The position numbers and the translations under genes are program-made. A stretch of 64,000 nt of DNA from Motacilla alba alba. Lineage: Eukaryota; Chordata; Aves; Passeriformes; Motacillidae. Where the stretch lies: assembly GCF_015832195.1 (NCBI RefSeq), contig NC_052034.1, positions 5,171,501 through 5,235,500 on the forward strand, given 5' to 3'. Of this stretch, positions 11,929 to 21,979 are shown piece by piece; the stretch's first letter is position 1, and each line of letters begins with the position of its first letter. The notes beneath the pieces are model-generated. The model was not told the DNA's origin and did no database searches. It saw nothing but the letters and a program-made list of their open reading frames with translations.

Positions 11929-14654
11929 GCACAACACAACCTTTATATCCACGTTTTCTTCTATGTGTTTTAAATAAAAACCATAGAGATTATATATTAC
12001 CCGAACTGAAAAGTCAAAAGTATTAAGAAATAATACACTGCAGTACTCACAGTATTGAACATCACACATCAACATAATTATTAACAAAACACATTTGGAG
12101 ATAATTCCAAACCCTGATCGTTAGCATCCAGGCTGGATTTTCAAAGGCATTACGGGTTACAATGCATAGACACATACAATTTATAATTCAGCAAAACAAA
12201 ACCCATTTATAAAAGTCACAGTGAAAGTGGAGGTAAACTTATACTAAGCTCGTGTAAGTAAAATGACTATGAACTGCTGTTCTGGAAAGTGATTTCCAGT
12301 TAGAGAATTATGTACAGGAGATAGAATTATCCTCTGAAATCAGCTTATTTGCAGAAAGATAATGAAAGACTGGAGGGTTGTTTTTATTTTGTCATAGCCC
12401 AAAATTTAAAACTAGCCTGGGTCCTCTGTGCCATGTGTGAAAACCTAAAAACATCTTCAGGGCTCGGTAATGCCAACCACACCTTAAAGCCAGTGGGGTC
12501 TGTAAATTGTCCAGAGTAAAGCAGTCATTAAAAGAAGTGAAAGAAATCTATCCCAGAGTTTAGAATGAGTTAAGGGATCTTTTTTTTGTGGTGTCTGCTC
12601 TGAAATCTCCCCTTACGTGCCAGGCAGTTGTGCCCCAAGTGACCACTCTGCTTTGCCATGCAGAAAAGAAGGAAAATGCCACAGCAAGAAGGAAATGTCA
12701 CAGAGAAGCTGTGATTCAAGGTGCTGTACACCAGACTCCAGCAGGGTGACCCTGCCAGCCTCACTGGTCACTGTCAGTGCACAGCCCTGGGTTTTCTCCC
12801 CCTTTGATCTCCCAGAACACAACCCATGGACTGACACACAAACGGGAGAGCAGCGGAGGGCTCCCACAAATGGGGGATGTTGTGTGCCTCACACAAACCA
12901 AGAGCTGAAACCAAACACAAAGAGCAGCTCTGCGATGGGAACAAGCAGCTGTGACAGGAATTCCTCCCTGCTGCCACTTCCATCATCACATATCACGTCC
13001 CTGTCATCTCCAAACAACGAGCAGTCAGGATGAACCTGCACACGAGGGCTCCCGGGGCTTGCAGATGCCAAATGAAGCTACAAAACCTTTAATTATATCA
13101 GTAATTAGCTTTTTAGGGGATAAAAAACCCCAAAACTGCTTCCTCATTATAGGTTAAAATAAAAAATTCAAATAAAAAGTCCAGCACATGCCCCACAAGG
13201 AGCACAGATGATTTGTTTATGGCACAAAGGCTTTCCAGACCAGAGCTGGCAGCACCTTCCCTTTCTTCTGAGGAGGATGGAAGGCCAGCAAGGAATATTT
13301 CAGATTCCTGGGCAGAATATTGGGTATTCAAGTTAAAAGTCTACACCAAGTCCATAAGTTATTTTTAGATTTTTTTTTTAACTCTTGAACTCAGCAGCCA
13401 TTAAGTGGCTGCTGTACATAAACACCTCTTCAGGTCATTTTTGAGTGCCTCATAAGGGTTATTTTCCTTTTTATTCTTTTCCTATTTTTTTCCCTTCCTA
13501 TTTCACAAGCATAAACCAGATGCAGAAACATTTCATGTGCTGTGGAACTGGCCAGCTCACTTCATATGAGAGCTCCCTTTGTTCCCTGTTAAAAACCACT
13601 CCACAATGGACATAAAGGGAATGTTAAAAAAATTGGTCTGGTCATGTTTTTGTTCACACACAGCAATGTAAAAACCAGTTAACAATTCTAATTTTAAATA
13701 AATATCCCTCAACTGTCCCACCACTCCTCCAATATTCAAATGGACAGCAATTTTACTGCTCACAAACACAGGGATTTGGGAGTGTGAGGGTGGAAAAGTG
13801 GCTCTGTAGATGATACAGTGGCAAAAAAAGCTAAGGCAGCACAGAAAAATATGAATTAGCAAAGCACTGGCCTGCCCAGACATAAAGAAAAGTCCTAAAG
13901 GGGGGGAAAAAGAAAAAAAAAAACACAGTATTCCATCGTTTAATGATATAATTCTATCCAAAGATCCTCAGTCCTCTCAAACATGGATTTAGCAGATCAG
14001 CCTCTCTCATTTTTCTTGCAAATGCAGAAGAATTTCAAGAGCTACAGGCCCAGAAAACAGAATCAATGACATTCCACAACCCAGTTTTAGATCACACTCC
14101 CCTGCCATCCACCTGCACAATTCTTCTGCTTCTGTCAAAAAATGAGCACAGGCTGGGCAGGAGCAGCTAAATCCTCGTAAACAAAGACTGCTTGGAGCAA
14201 TTAAAACATTGTTCACCTGAACAAATCACAAATCCCAGCACTAATTAAAGCTTGTGGGCTTAAATTCATGTTCTCCATTCCAGTATTGCACTTCATGTCT
14301 TCAGGAGGATGAGAACTTGGATGAAGACAGCTGATAAAGACCAAGATTTTCATTTTCTCTTTTTGGTTGGGTTGCCTTCCTTAATTATTCAAACAATGAA
14401 CAGGAAAAAGTTACAAAATCCAAAATATTAAGGAGTAACAAAATGACTGAAATGGGAATTTTGTCATCACAGCTTCTGAATAACAGCAGGGAAATTCCTA
14501 AAGCCAAACCAGAAAACACACTGTGAAAATCAAATTGTGATCCATTCCTGCAAGGAGGGCTGGAGTTCCAACCAGAGTTCTGTAAATACATTTATGGGAA
14601 GTGGTAAAAAAACCTCCACTGAAAAGTCCAGTAAAACTGCAATTCTCATTGTAA

Positions 14655-14885
14655 TCTGAAATTGTAAATAATTCTGAACATCTGAAATATCTGTAATTCT
14701 GAATATCTGTAATTCTGAACATCTGAAATATCTGTAATTCTGAATATCTGTAATTCTGAACATCTGAAATATCTGTAATTCTGAATATCTGTAATTCTGA
14801 ACATCTGAAACATCTGTAATTCTGAATATCTCTAATTCTGAATATCTCTAATTCTGAATATCTCTAATTCTGAACATCTGAAAAT
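14655..14885. repeat. 41-bp AT-rich minisatellite
   Basis: The unit GAACATCTGAAATATCTGTA followed by ATTCTGAATATCTGTAATTCT recurs at 14676, 14717, 14758 and 14799, exactly 41 bp apart. It then decays into a 15-bp unit (CTCTAATTCTGAATAT). It lies in the presumed KCTD7 3' UTR. Confidence 0.93.
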
Positions 14886-16657
14886 CCTGAATTTAAATAT
14901 CTGACGTGCACAAGCAGCCAAAACTTTGCAAGGCTCGGCTTTGAGATGTTCTTGAATTCTACAAGAAATTGTGGTTTGCAGTTTAGATTCCTTGGGAAGA
15001 AAGAAAAAAACGAAGCAGCAAAGCAGCAAAGAAACCAAGCAAAATTCCTCTCCTTGCAGGGAAACTTTAGTCTCAGCTGAACTTTTAATTTTGGGTTGCC
15101 AAACGTGACTCCAGGACCCTGGAACACCGAGGCCATTATTTCAGGAGACAGTTGAAACAAACTTAAATTTAGATCCAAACGAGCAGAACTCCCTCTATTC
15201 GAATTTATCTCTGCCCTTGAAACTCAGCACTGGCCCATGATGCTGTGTAAGGATTGCAGAGCTCAGCAGGGAGACACCCACCTCGGAGAGACCATCCATT
15301 GCTAAATTAAATACCTAAAAGCGGGACAAGGCAAAAAAATGGTCTCTTTTGTCATTTAATCCTTAAGTTCTTGGAGTTATTCTAAAAATTGTCTCAGAAG
15401 ACTGAGCATTTTGATCACTGTCATTCATGTTTCTGAGGAATTTTGGGCAGGAGTTTAATGAAGCAATATTGGATGAATGAATCCAGTGAAACACAATATA
15501 CAAAGATTTACTTTTTCTTTCTCTTTACGATTATTCTGAAGCCCCTTCAAGGGGGTTGGAGTTTCCTGTACCTCCTCAAACAATAAGATTTTCAGACTTT
15601 TCTCCCTCTCAGTTTTGGGCTGAATGCAGTAGTTGAAATTTGGGATGTGGTTGCTCATGTCAGAAGGACAAAAATGACCTGAAGAAAATAGGATTCTGCA
15701 GTGGCTGCCTCTTCCAGCATGGAAAGGAATTTCCTACTGCTTAAGAGTGGAAAAGTATCTGAAGTTGGAATTTTGTTTTTCCTTCTACGACACCAAGAAG
15801 GGTCAAGAAGAAGGATAAAATTAAGATCTAATTGTCTGAAAAAGGTGAGGTGAAGGAAGCACTTGTCTAATATCATCTGACTTTAAGTCTAAAATAAAGT
15901 TTAATATCACAGAATGTAAAAAGAGTCAGTAATAAAATAATATACATTAAATATTCCTCTTACTACTGCTAATAGGAACATACAGACAGGGTTTTCTCAT
16001 TTACCAAAAGCCTTTGCAAATGACCTGATTCTAAGGAGCTTTTTTTTTTTTTGTAGATATTGTAAACATTTAAAATTTCTAAGGCTAAAAACAGGCACAA
16101 GTCTTCCATGAACAGTTATTATTCCTAAAAGCATTAAGGAATATATTCCAGATCTGTTATTCCTTTTGATAACAACAGAAATAATTGAAGTACAACATTA
16201 TAATTCACAACGTAGATTCTTAATTAAAAAAGAAATACAGCTTAACCCTGACAACGATTAATAATATATAAGGAGTACTCTTTTTTTTTTAAATTATCTA
16301 GCACATCAAAATGACATTTCCAGATCTTTGTGCCGGCTGTGAGTCAAACTTTATAAAGCAGAAGGAGGAACTAAAACATTTCTAAGAGGGTAAAACTGAA
16401 ACGTCAGCTTTAGTAGCACCCCAGATTCCCAAAAATGCAGGAAAAATCTGCAATTCCATCCTGAAGCCACGTGGTTGCTGGCACCTTCCAGCAGATGTTC
16501 AGCCATGCCCTCCATCCTTTGCATGAGGTGATTTTGTTTTGTGCCTCGTTAAGGTACCTGAGCCAACAGTCTGATTTCAGGCTGGTTCTTCAAGTTTCCA
16601 GAGGTTTTCCCAACCCCTGCCAGCAGGCTGATCCCAAGGAATGTCAGCAGCAAGGCA

Positions 16658-17190
16658 ACTGCCAAGAACATTTGTCCTTTAAGTGCCACCACACTCACCA
16701 CCGGTGATCTTGAAAGAACATTTGTCCTTTAGAAATCCTTTCACCCCTCAATGTGCCACCACACTCACCACAAGGCGACCTTGAAAGAACATTTGTCCTC
16801 TAGGAGTCCTCTCACCCCTCAGTGCCACCACAACACACAACCAGATGATCTTGAAAGAGCATTTGTCCTCTAGGAGTCCTTTCACCCCTCAGTGCCACCA
16901 CAACACACAACCAGATGATCTTGAAAGAACATTTGTCCTTTAGGAGTTTGTTCACCCCTCAGTGCCACCACACTCACCACAAGGCAACCTTGAAAGAGCA
17001 TTTGTCCTTTAGAAGTCCTCTCACCCCTCGATGTGCCACCACACTCACTGCCAGGTTATCTTGAAAGAGCATTTGTCCTCTAGGAGTCCTCTCACCCCTC
17101 AGTGCCACCACACTCACCGCCAGGCGACCTTGAAAGAGCAGCTGTCCCCTGCGCTCCTTGGCTGTGGCCAGGCTCACCACCAGGTGATCT
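16658..17190 (-). repeat. Minisatellite of 69-71 bp units running into the KCTD7 stop codon
   Basis: Units are marked by the plus-strand word CTTGAAAGA at 16709, 16780, 16850, 16920, 16989, 17060 and 17129, spaced 69-71 bp. The next equivalent, CTTGAACTCG at 17189, is the KCTD7 coding sequence itself (codons for FKITWW and the stop). On the minus strand each unit contains a TTTCAAG-AT-ACCTGGTGGTGAG-like core followed by GTGTGGTGGCAC and GGGGTGAGAGGACTCC. The array lies in the first 0.5 kb of the 3' UTR, and its final unit is the end of the gene. Confidence 0.92.
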
Positions 17191-17550
17191 TGAACTCGTA
17201 GATGGGGCGCTTGCAGTAGTAGTGGTTGATGAGGTGCTTGTCGCACACGCCGATGCACTGGTGGTCCACGGTGATGCCGCGGGCGGACAGGTCGCTGACG
17301 ATGCAGTGCAGCAGGTCGTAGACGTCGGCCACGGCCTCCCAGGGCCCGAAGGACACGTCCACCTCGCAGTGGTGCTCGAAGAGCTTGGTCTCGCTCTCGC
17401 TGCGCTCGAAGCGCAGGGAGTTGAAGTGGGGGCACTCGTAGGGAGTGATGGGCATCTCCTCCTTGAACACGCACACCTTCAGCTTGGCAAACCTGGCCTT
17501 CCTCTGCATGGCCCGCAGCTTGGCGATCTCGATGATCCGCTCCAGGTGGT
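17174..17550 (-). CDS. KCTD7: KCTD7 coding exon 4 (C-terminal domain and stop)
   Basis: The exon starts after a TCTTTTCCAG acceptor, completes DHLERIIEIAKL and carries the KCTD7 C-terminal domain: RKARFAKLKVCVFKEEMPI, SFGPWEAVADVYDLLHC, TVDHQCIGVCDKHLINHYY and CKRPIYEFKITWW, then TGA at 17174-17176. The C-terminal domain of KCTD proteins is thought to bind target proteins. The exon is markedly richer in G and C at third positions than the flanking UTR. The DNA around the stop codon (TTCAAGATCACCTGGTGGTG) recurs seven times in the minisatellite directly downstream. Confidence 0.97.
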
Positions 17551-17679
17551 CTGGAAAAGACGCGCGCTTGAGGCTCCCAGGGAATGGCCGAGGGACAGAG
17601 ATCAAGAGCAGCCATTTCATGGGAAACCTTTCCCTGCAGGTTTCTCGGCATGATGTTAGCAGCAGGCAGCAAAATACAG

Positions 17680-18300
17680 AATAACCAAATCAGTCTTGTT
17701 ATCTGGTGAGCTTGGTGGCCTTATCATATAAAATATGTGTATGAATTAATATATTATATAATTACATTATTAATATATATTATGTTATACAAAGTACATA
17801 ATTATATAAAATATATACTATATATTATATATTATATAATATGTATAAAATAAAATATAGAATAATCAAATAAATCTCTCTTATCTGGTGAGCTTGGTGG
17901 CCCTATTATATTAAAATATATAAAAATTAATTTATAATTATATCATTTATATAATATATATTATATTATATTAAACATATTACATAATTATATAAAATAT
18001 AGAATAATCAAATAAATCTCTTTTATCTGGTGATCTTGGTGGCCTTATTATAGAAAACATGTATATAAATTAATATATAATTATATAATATTATATAAAA
18101 TATATAATATATTAAATATATTTTTATAATATAGTTTATATTATATATTTATCATATTATATATAATATATTATTATGTTTAATGTAAAGTATATATTTA
18201 TATATAATCATATGATTAATTTATATAATATATTATATGATTATATAATATGTAGAATAATCAAATCAATCTTGATTATCTGGTGAGCTTGGGAGCCTTA
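17680..18300. repeat. AT-rich tract with four copies of a 45-bp GC-containing block, KCTD7 intron 3
   Basis: A block beginning AGAATAATCAAAT and containing TTATCTGGTGAGCTTGGTGG occurs at about 17680, 17860, 18003 and 18253. The copies are separated by 95-200 bp of nearly pure ATATAA-type sequence. The blocks look like one ancestral unit whose AT-rich part has expanded and changed in length. It lies between KCTD7 exons 3 and 4. Confidence 0.9.
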
Positions 18301-18611
18301 TTACATGCCCAAGGTATCTGGCCTCACTACAAGGCCAAGTTTATTCACTGCAGGTCCTGGCAGAGCAAATGCAGACAAACCCTCTGTTTGATAACATTAC
18401 AGCCTAACCTTGCTCCCTTGCAAGCATGGAAACCCACACCCTGGGATGCAGCAGGGTGCGGAGAGCTCAGAGCTCCAAACAGCATAAAAAATACAGAGTA
18501 AACTTCCCAGCTGCAAAGGGCTCAGTCTGGGAGCTGAGAGCAGACTGCAACACGAGGTTCAACACTGCAATCCCACTAGAAGAAACAGTCAGTGCTACTT
18601 TGTTTATTTAC

Positions 18612-18790
18612 CTTTGTAATATGGCATTAGGCCCAGGAAAGCTTGTCTAACTTTCTCTCCTTTAAGAGGCTGGATATCCTCTAGATTGTCTAGCAAGGGT
18701 CCTATGGAATAATACTGAGCTTCCTTGTACACTGACCTCACTCGCTCTCGGGGGGGCAGGTCACCAGATCGGAGGAAGTTTAGTATGTCT
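18612..18790 (-). CDS. KCTD7: KCTD7 coding exon 3 (second half of BTB/T1 domain)
   Basis: The exon starts after a CCTTTTTTTTAG acceptor. Its first A completes a glycine codon begun in exon 2, followed by DILNFLRSGDLPPRERVR, then VYKEAQYYSIGPLL and LKGEKVRQAFLGLMPYYK. It ends with a single G before a GTAAAT donor. The stretch completes the BTB fold and the helical segment that follows it. The phase matches exon 4 exactly: the split codon G+AC gives Asp. Confidence 0.97.
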
Positions 18791-20347
18791 CTAAAAAAAA
18801 AGGGCAAAAATATCATTAACAAACACATTTCTGCCAAAACTGCTGCAGGTGGGGAAGGACAGGAAATGCTGGATATTCACTGTTTGCTCTAGTGAGACAG
18901 TAACTGAAATAAATGAGCCATATTCCCAACATTTGTTTGTAAAAGAGCTTGCCACGTTCAGGTTTCCAAGCCATTATTTCACATTTTGCCTCAGTTGATG
19001 TTAAAACTCATTTGAAAAAAATATCAGTGGACTTTAAACCAAACATCCATTGTGGAGGAAACCATTTATAACACAGAAGAGGCCAGAGTGCTTCATGGGA
19101 AAGAAATTGTGGTCACCGCATTTCAAATTTAGATCTGGGACAAAATCAACTTCTGCGTTTTCCCAGAGAAAATTTTATTCCACACAGATCCAGCTGAGTG
19201 GATGGGACATCTGCAAAGGAGGTTTCTCTTCACAGATCACAGACATTTACAGAACAATAATCAGAATTTTTTCAAAAGAGACAAAACATTTCCTCGTAGT
19301 TCTGAAACACTGTTCAGCAACAGAGAAAGAAATCACTTTATAAATATTAACCAACAAAACCTTATTAAATAAACAAAAAAAAATCACTTTATAAGTGTTA
19401 ACCAAGAAAACCTTATCAAATAAAAGCAGCATTACTGCAATCTTAGAATGACAACAAATACAGCTCGTGCTAACCTGGCTCTCTGTTCCAGCTGTATTTT
19501 CAGCTGGGGTTGATAACATCACAAATTAATTGGTTTTCCAACAATTGCCTCATGTAAACACACGATTATTTTAGAATAAACACAGTGGCTTAATCTATAT
19601 CTGTCCTAGATTATGGTACAACCCAAAAGTGCTTTGAAAATAATTCAGTGCTCCTCTGTTGAAGGCAATAGGGAGCAACAAGAAATTTGGAATCAATTGC
19701 AAGGTGCTCTTTTTGGGCAAAAAGCTGAACCTATGAACACTGCTCACCTTTTTTAGCAATCTCATCCCAATTCAAACAGAGCATTAGTAATCATGGTTAG
19801 TTTAATTAAAAATAAAATAGAAGTTGAGCAGGAAGGAAGAAATCCTGGAGGTGAAGGAGTATGGCACTACCAACAAAAATAATTTAGAAAAAGAAAATCT
19901 TTAAAGGCCTTATTTTAGCAGTTATATCCTGTTTAAAGATTGAAAACATCATCTTTTCAACTGTGTATGAATCCTAGACTCATTCCTTCCATTCCCTCTT
20001 CCTCACAGATAATTGATTTTAATTGATATTTAATTTAATATCAATTAAAACCCAGTGCTGTGCAAAGGGGTTTCCTATTTCCACACACTTCTTTAAACCA
20101 TCCAAACAACTTGATACCTTGAAAGGAGATACTCCAGGGGAGCCAATGCACAAACCCAAAACATTTCTTGTTTTTCCTTTCCCGTTGCACAACCAACAAA
20201 GAATTTTTGACTGCAGTCACTCCTGTGACGCTTTGAAGGCGTGCAACGTCAAATGCTGCACTTTCAGGAAAAGAACTGTTCAAAACAAGTTTAAAAAGAA
20301 GTTTTCAGTAGGAACTTGCCAAGCCTGCCCTGAGGGCGTGTACATAC
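18791..20347 (-). other. KCTD7 intron 2, no other feature
   Basis: Intronic sequence between a GTATGT donor and a TTTTTTTTAG acceptor. A short direct repeat (AAATCACTTTATAA...TTAACCAA.AAAACCTTAT) occurs twice near 19330-19420. Confidence 0.8.
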
Positions 20348-20517
20348 CCGAAGTAGGTGCCATCCCTGTCGATGAAGTACCTGCCCTCGTTGTCCGTGGG
20401 GATGTAGTGCCTGCCGCTGAACATGGCTGCCAGCATGGTGTCCTCGTACCTGCGCAGCGTGGACAGCCTGGTGGTGAAGAACATCCCCCCCACGTTCAGT
20501 GGGACAACTTCTGGGAA
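20348..20517 (-). CDS. KCTD7: KCTD7 coding exon 2 (first half of BTB/T1 domain)
   Basis: The exon codes for residues 49-104 plus two bases of codon 105. It starts FPEVVPLNVGG after a TTTTGCAG acceptor and ends in GTYFG before a GTATGT donor. The VPLNVGG strand, the TTRLSTL motif and DRDGTYF are hallmarks of the KCTD-type T1/BTB domain, which forms oligomers and binds Cullin-3. Compared with human as I recall it, differences are few and conservative (for example NVGGMFF for NIGGAHF). Reading through the donor gives the unspliced frame YVHALRAGL, which is intronic and should be ignored. Confidence 0.97.
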
Positions 20518-21186
20518 CTGCAAAAGCAACCAGGGCATCAGCAAGGAGCTGCCACTCCTCTGCAGGTGACAGCACGGCTTCGTTTGCCACCAGGACAATG
20601 TGTGGCTCCTGCCCTGCTGCCACAGATCAGGGAGCTCTGAGGGGTGAAAATTTGGATGCTTTGGCTGCTGGGAGGAATCAGGGAGTGGTTTGATTGTAGC
20701 TGGGAATCTGAAACAGCAGAAATCTCTCAGCTGGAATAGCAGATATTTGAGATATTAATGCCTCCTCTTGGCTCTTTTGGGGAAAGGAAAGAACAAAACA
20801 AAACTCCTTCCCAAGCCTTACACAGAGGAAAAAAAAAGGGAAGAAATCTCAGGTCAACCTTGGGACTTGCACTCCGCTGCTTCCTTTACCCAACCAGCCT
20901 ATACTACACACGAAAACAAATTGCATTTGTTTACACGAGGCCTGAAATCTTACTATCACACCCCAGGCTGCCTTAAGAACCAGAATAAACACATAATTGT
21001 ACGTCTCAAGTCCAAACCTGGATGGAACTTGTAAGTAAAGCTGCCGAGCTACTCAAACACATTCAAGAGACGGAGTTTTATTCAAACGCGTTAAGCGAGC
21101 TGAGTATCCGCAATGAAATCTTGAATTCCTCAGCCCCTGAGCAGTCTGTGCTGCCGCGGTCATCCCCGCCTCAGGTGAGCTCTTAC
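20518..21186 (-). other. KCTD7 intron 1, no other feature
   Basis: A 669-bp intron between the CAG|GTAAGAGC donor of exon 1 and the TTTTGCAG acceptor of exon 2. I see nothing else in it. Confidence 0.85.
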
Positions 21187-21330
21187 CTGCTGAGGCAGCA
21201 GAGGTAGCGCTTGTCCTGCCTGGGTGGCGGTGGGAGTGGCCGGCTCTTGGAAATCATCCTCCGCATCCGAGCTCGACATGGCATCATCCGGGGTGGCACT
21301 CACTTTGTTCTGCCCCGTGACTACCACCAT
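21187..21330 (-). CDS. KCTD7: KCTD7 coding exon 1 (N-terminal region)
   Basis: The exon codes for residues 1-48, beginning MVVVTGQNKV and continuing through the acidic segment MSSSDAEDDFQEP and TPTATQAGQALPLLPQQ. This matches the mammalian N-terminus, which precedes the BTB fold. The ATG at 21328-21330 is chosen because it gives the conserved MVVVTG start; a second in-frame ATG at codon 18 is a possible downstream start. The exon ends CAGCAG before a GTAAGAGC donor, and no base is split across the junction. The region is low in predicted structure. The exon sits inside the CpG island. Confidence 0.95.
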
Positions 21331-21850
21331 CCCTCTGGCTCTGGGGAGCAGCTCTGCTGGGTAGGAGGCCGTGGCAGTGCTGAAGGTAGACCCAGATTAA
21401 TCGCCCGAATTACCGCAATGGCCGGCGCGCTCCCCGCAGCGGCCGCGGCACCCCGAGCGCTGCCAGCGGCAGCGTTATTCCCGGCAGGAGGAGCAGCGGG
21501 GATGCCGGGCACCCCGGAGAGGGCTGCGGGCAGGAATGCCGCCGGCACAGCTGGTCCAAGGCCCTCCAGCCGCCGAGCCGCTGGCAGGGGCTGGAAGAGC
21601 CCGGCATCCATTGGCTGCACGGTGCGGGGAGCGATTGGCTCCGGCGCGGCTTTGCAGGAAAATGTCATTTGCTGGGAGAATTTGGGTGGCCGCTGTCCCA
21701 GCCTGTCCCTCGCCAGGGGCGGGATGCAGGAACACGGCCCTGCCAGGGGCGGGATGCAGGGACGCGTCCGTGCCACACTGGCGACGCCCGGCTCCGTCTG
21801 TCACCTTCAGGCGCTCGCCGGCGGCGGGGACGGGCACGGGAGGGCTCGGC
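21190..21850 (-). promoter_or_regulatory. KCTD7: KCTD7 CpG-island promoter with two CCAAT boxes
   Basis: A CpG-dense region overlaps exon 1. On the minus strand AGCCAAT occurs at 21640-21634 and 21616-21610, 24 bp apart, a spacing typical of paired NF-Y sites about 280-310 bp upstream of the ATG. Two GC boxes (GGGGCGGGATGCAG) lie in a 28-bp direct repeat near 21715-21760. The transcription start probably falls around 21.4-21.6 kb. No TATA box is evident. Confidence 0.75.
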
Positions 21851-21979
21851 CGGGCTCTGGAATTCCCTGGGAAATGGGAAAACCGGGATTTCTCAGCAGC
21901 CGGGGAAAGCAGGCGTTTCCCTGCCCTCTGCATCGCATCACAGCACACACGGATGTTTCACTCTCCTTAGCACGCTGCT

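Larger units (their letters stand above)
11905..16657 (-). other. KCTD7: Probable KCTD7 3' UTR / downstream region, no other gene
   Basis: This AT-leaning stretch has no recognisable exon. Minus-strand AATAAA signals lie at 11928-11923 and 12388-12383, with others further right. The leftmost is preceded by UTR-like AT-rich sequence and is the last before the RABGEF1 CpG island, so the 3' UTR may be about 5 kb long. This is an inference; a shorter UTR ending at an inner signal is equally compatible with the sequence. Confidence 0.4.
11160..21650 (-). other. KCTD7: KCTD7 gene (complete coding region)
   Basis: Four coding exons (21187-21330, 20348-20517, 18612-18790, 17174-17550) join in phase to 289 codons, the same length as human KCTD7 as I remember it. 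The promoter CpG island overlaps exon 1. The 3' UTR probably runs to about 11.9 kb, which leaves under 1 kb to the RABGEF1 promoter. KCTD7 is a cytosolic BTB-domain protein associated with Cullin-3; mutations in the human gene cause progressive myoclonic epilepsy / neuronal ceroid lipofuscinosis. The left limit given is the neighbour's boundary; the left end of the transcript is uncertain. Confidence 0.85.
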
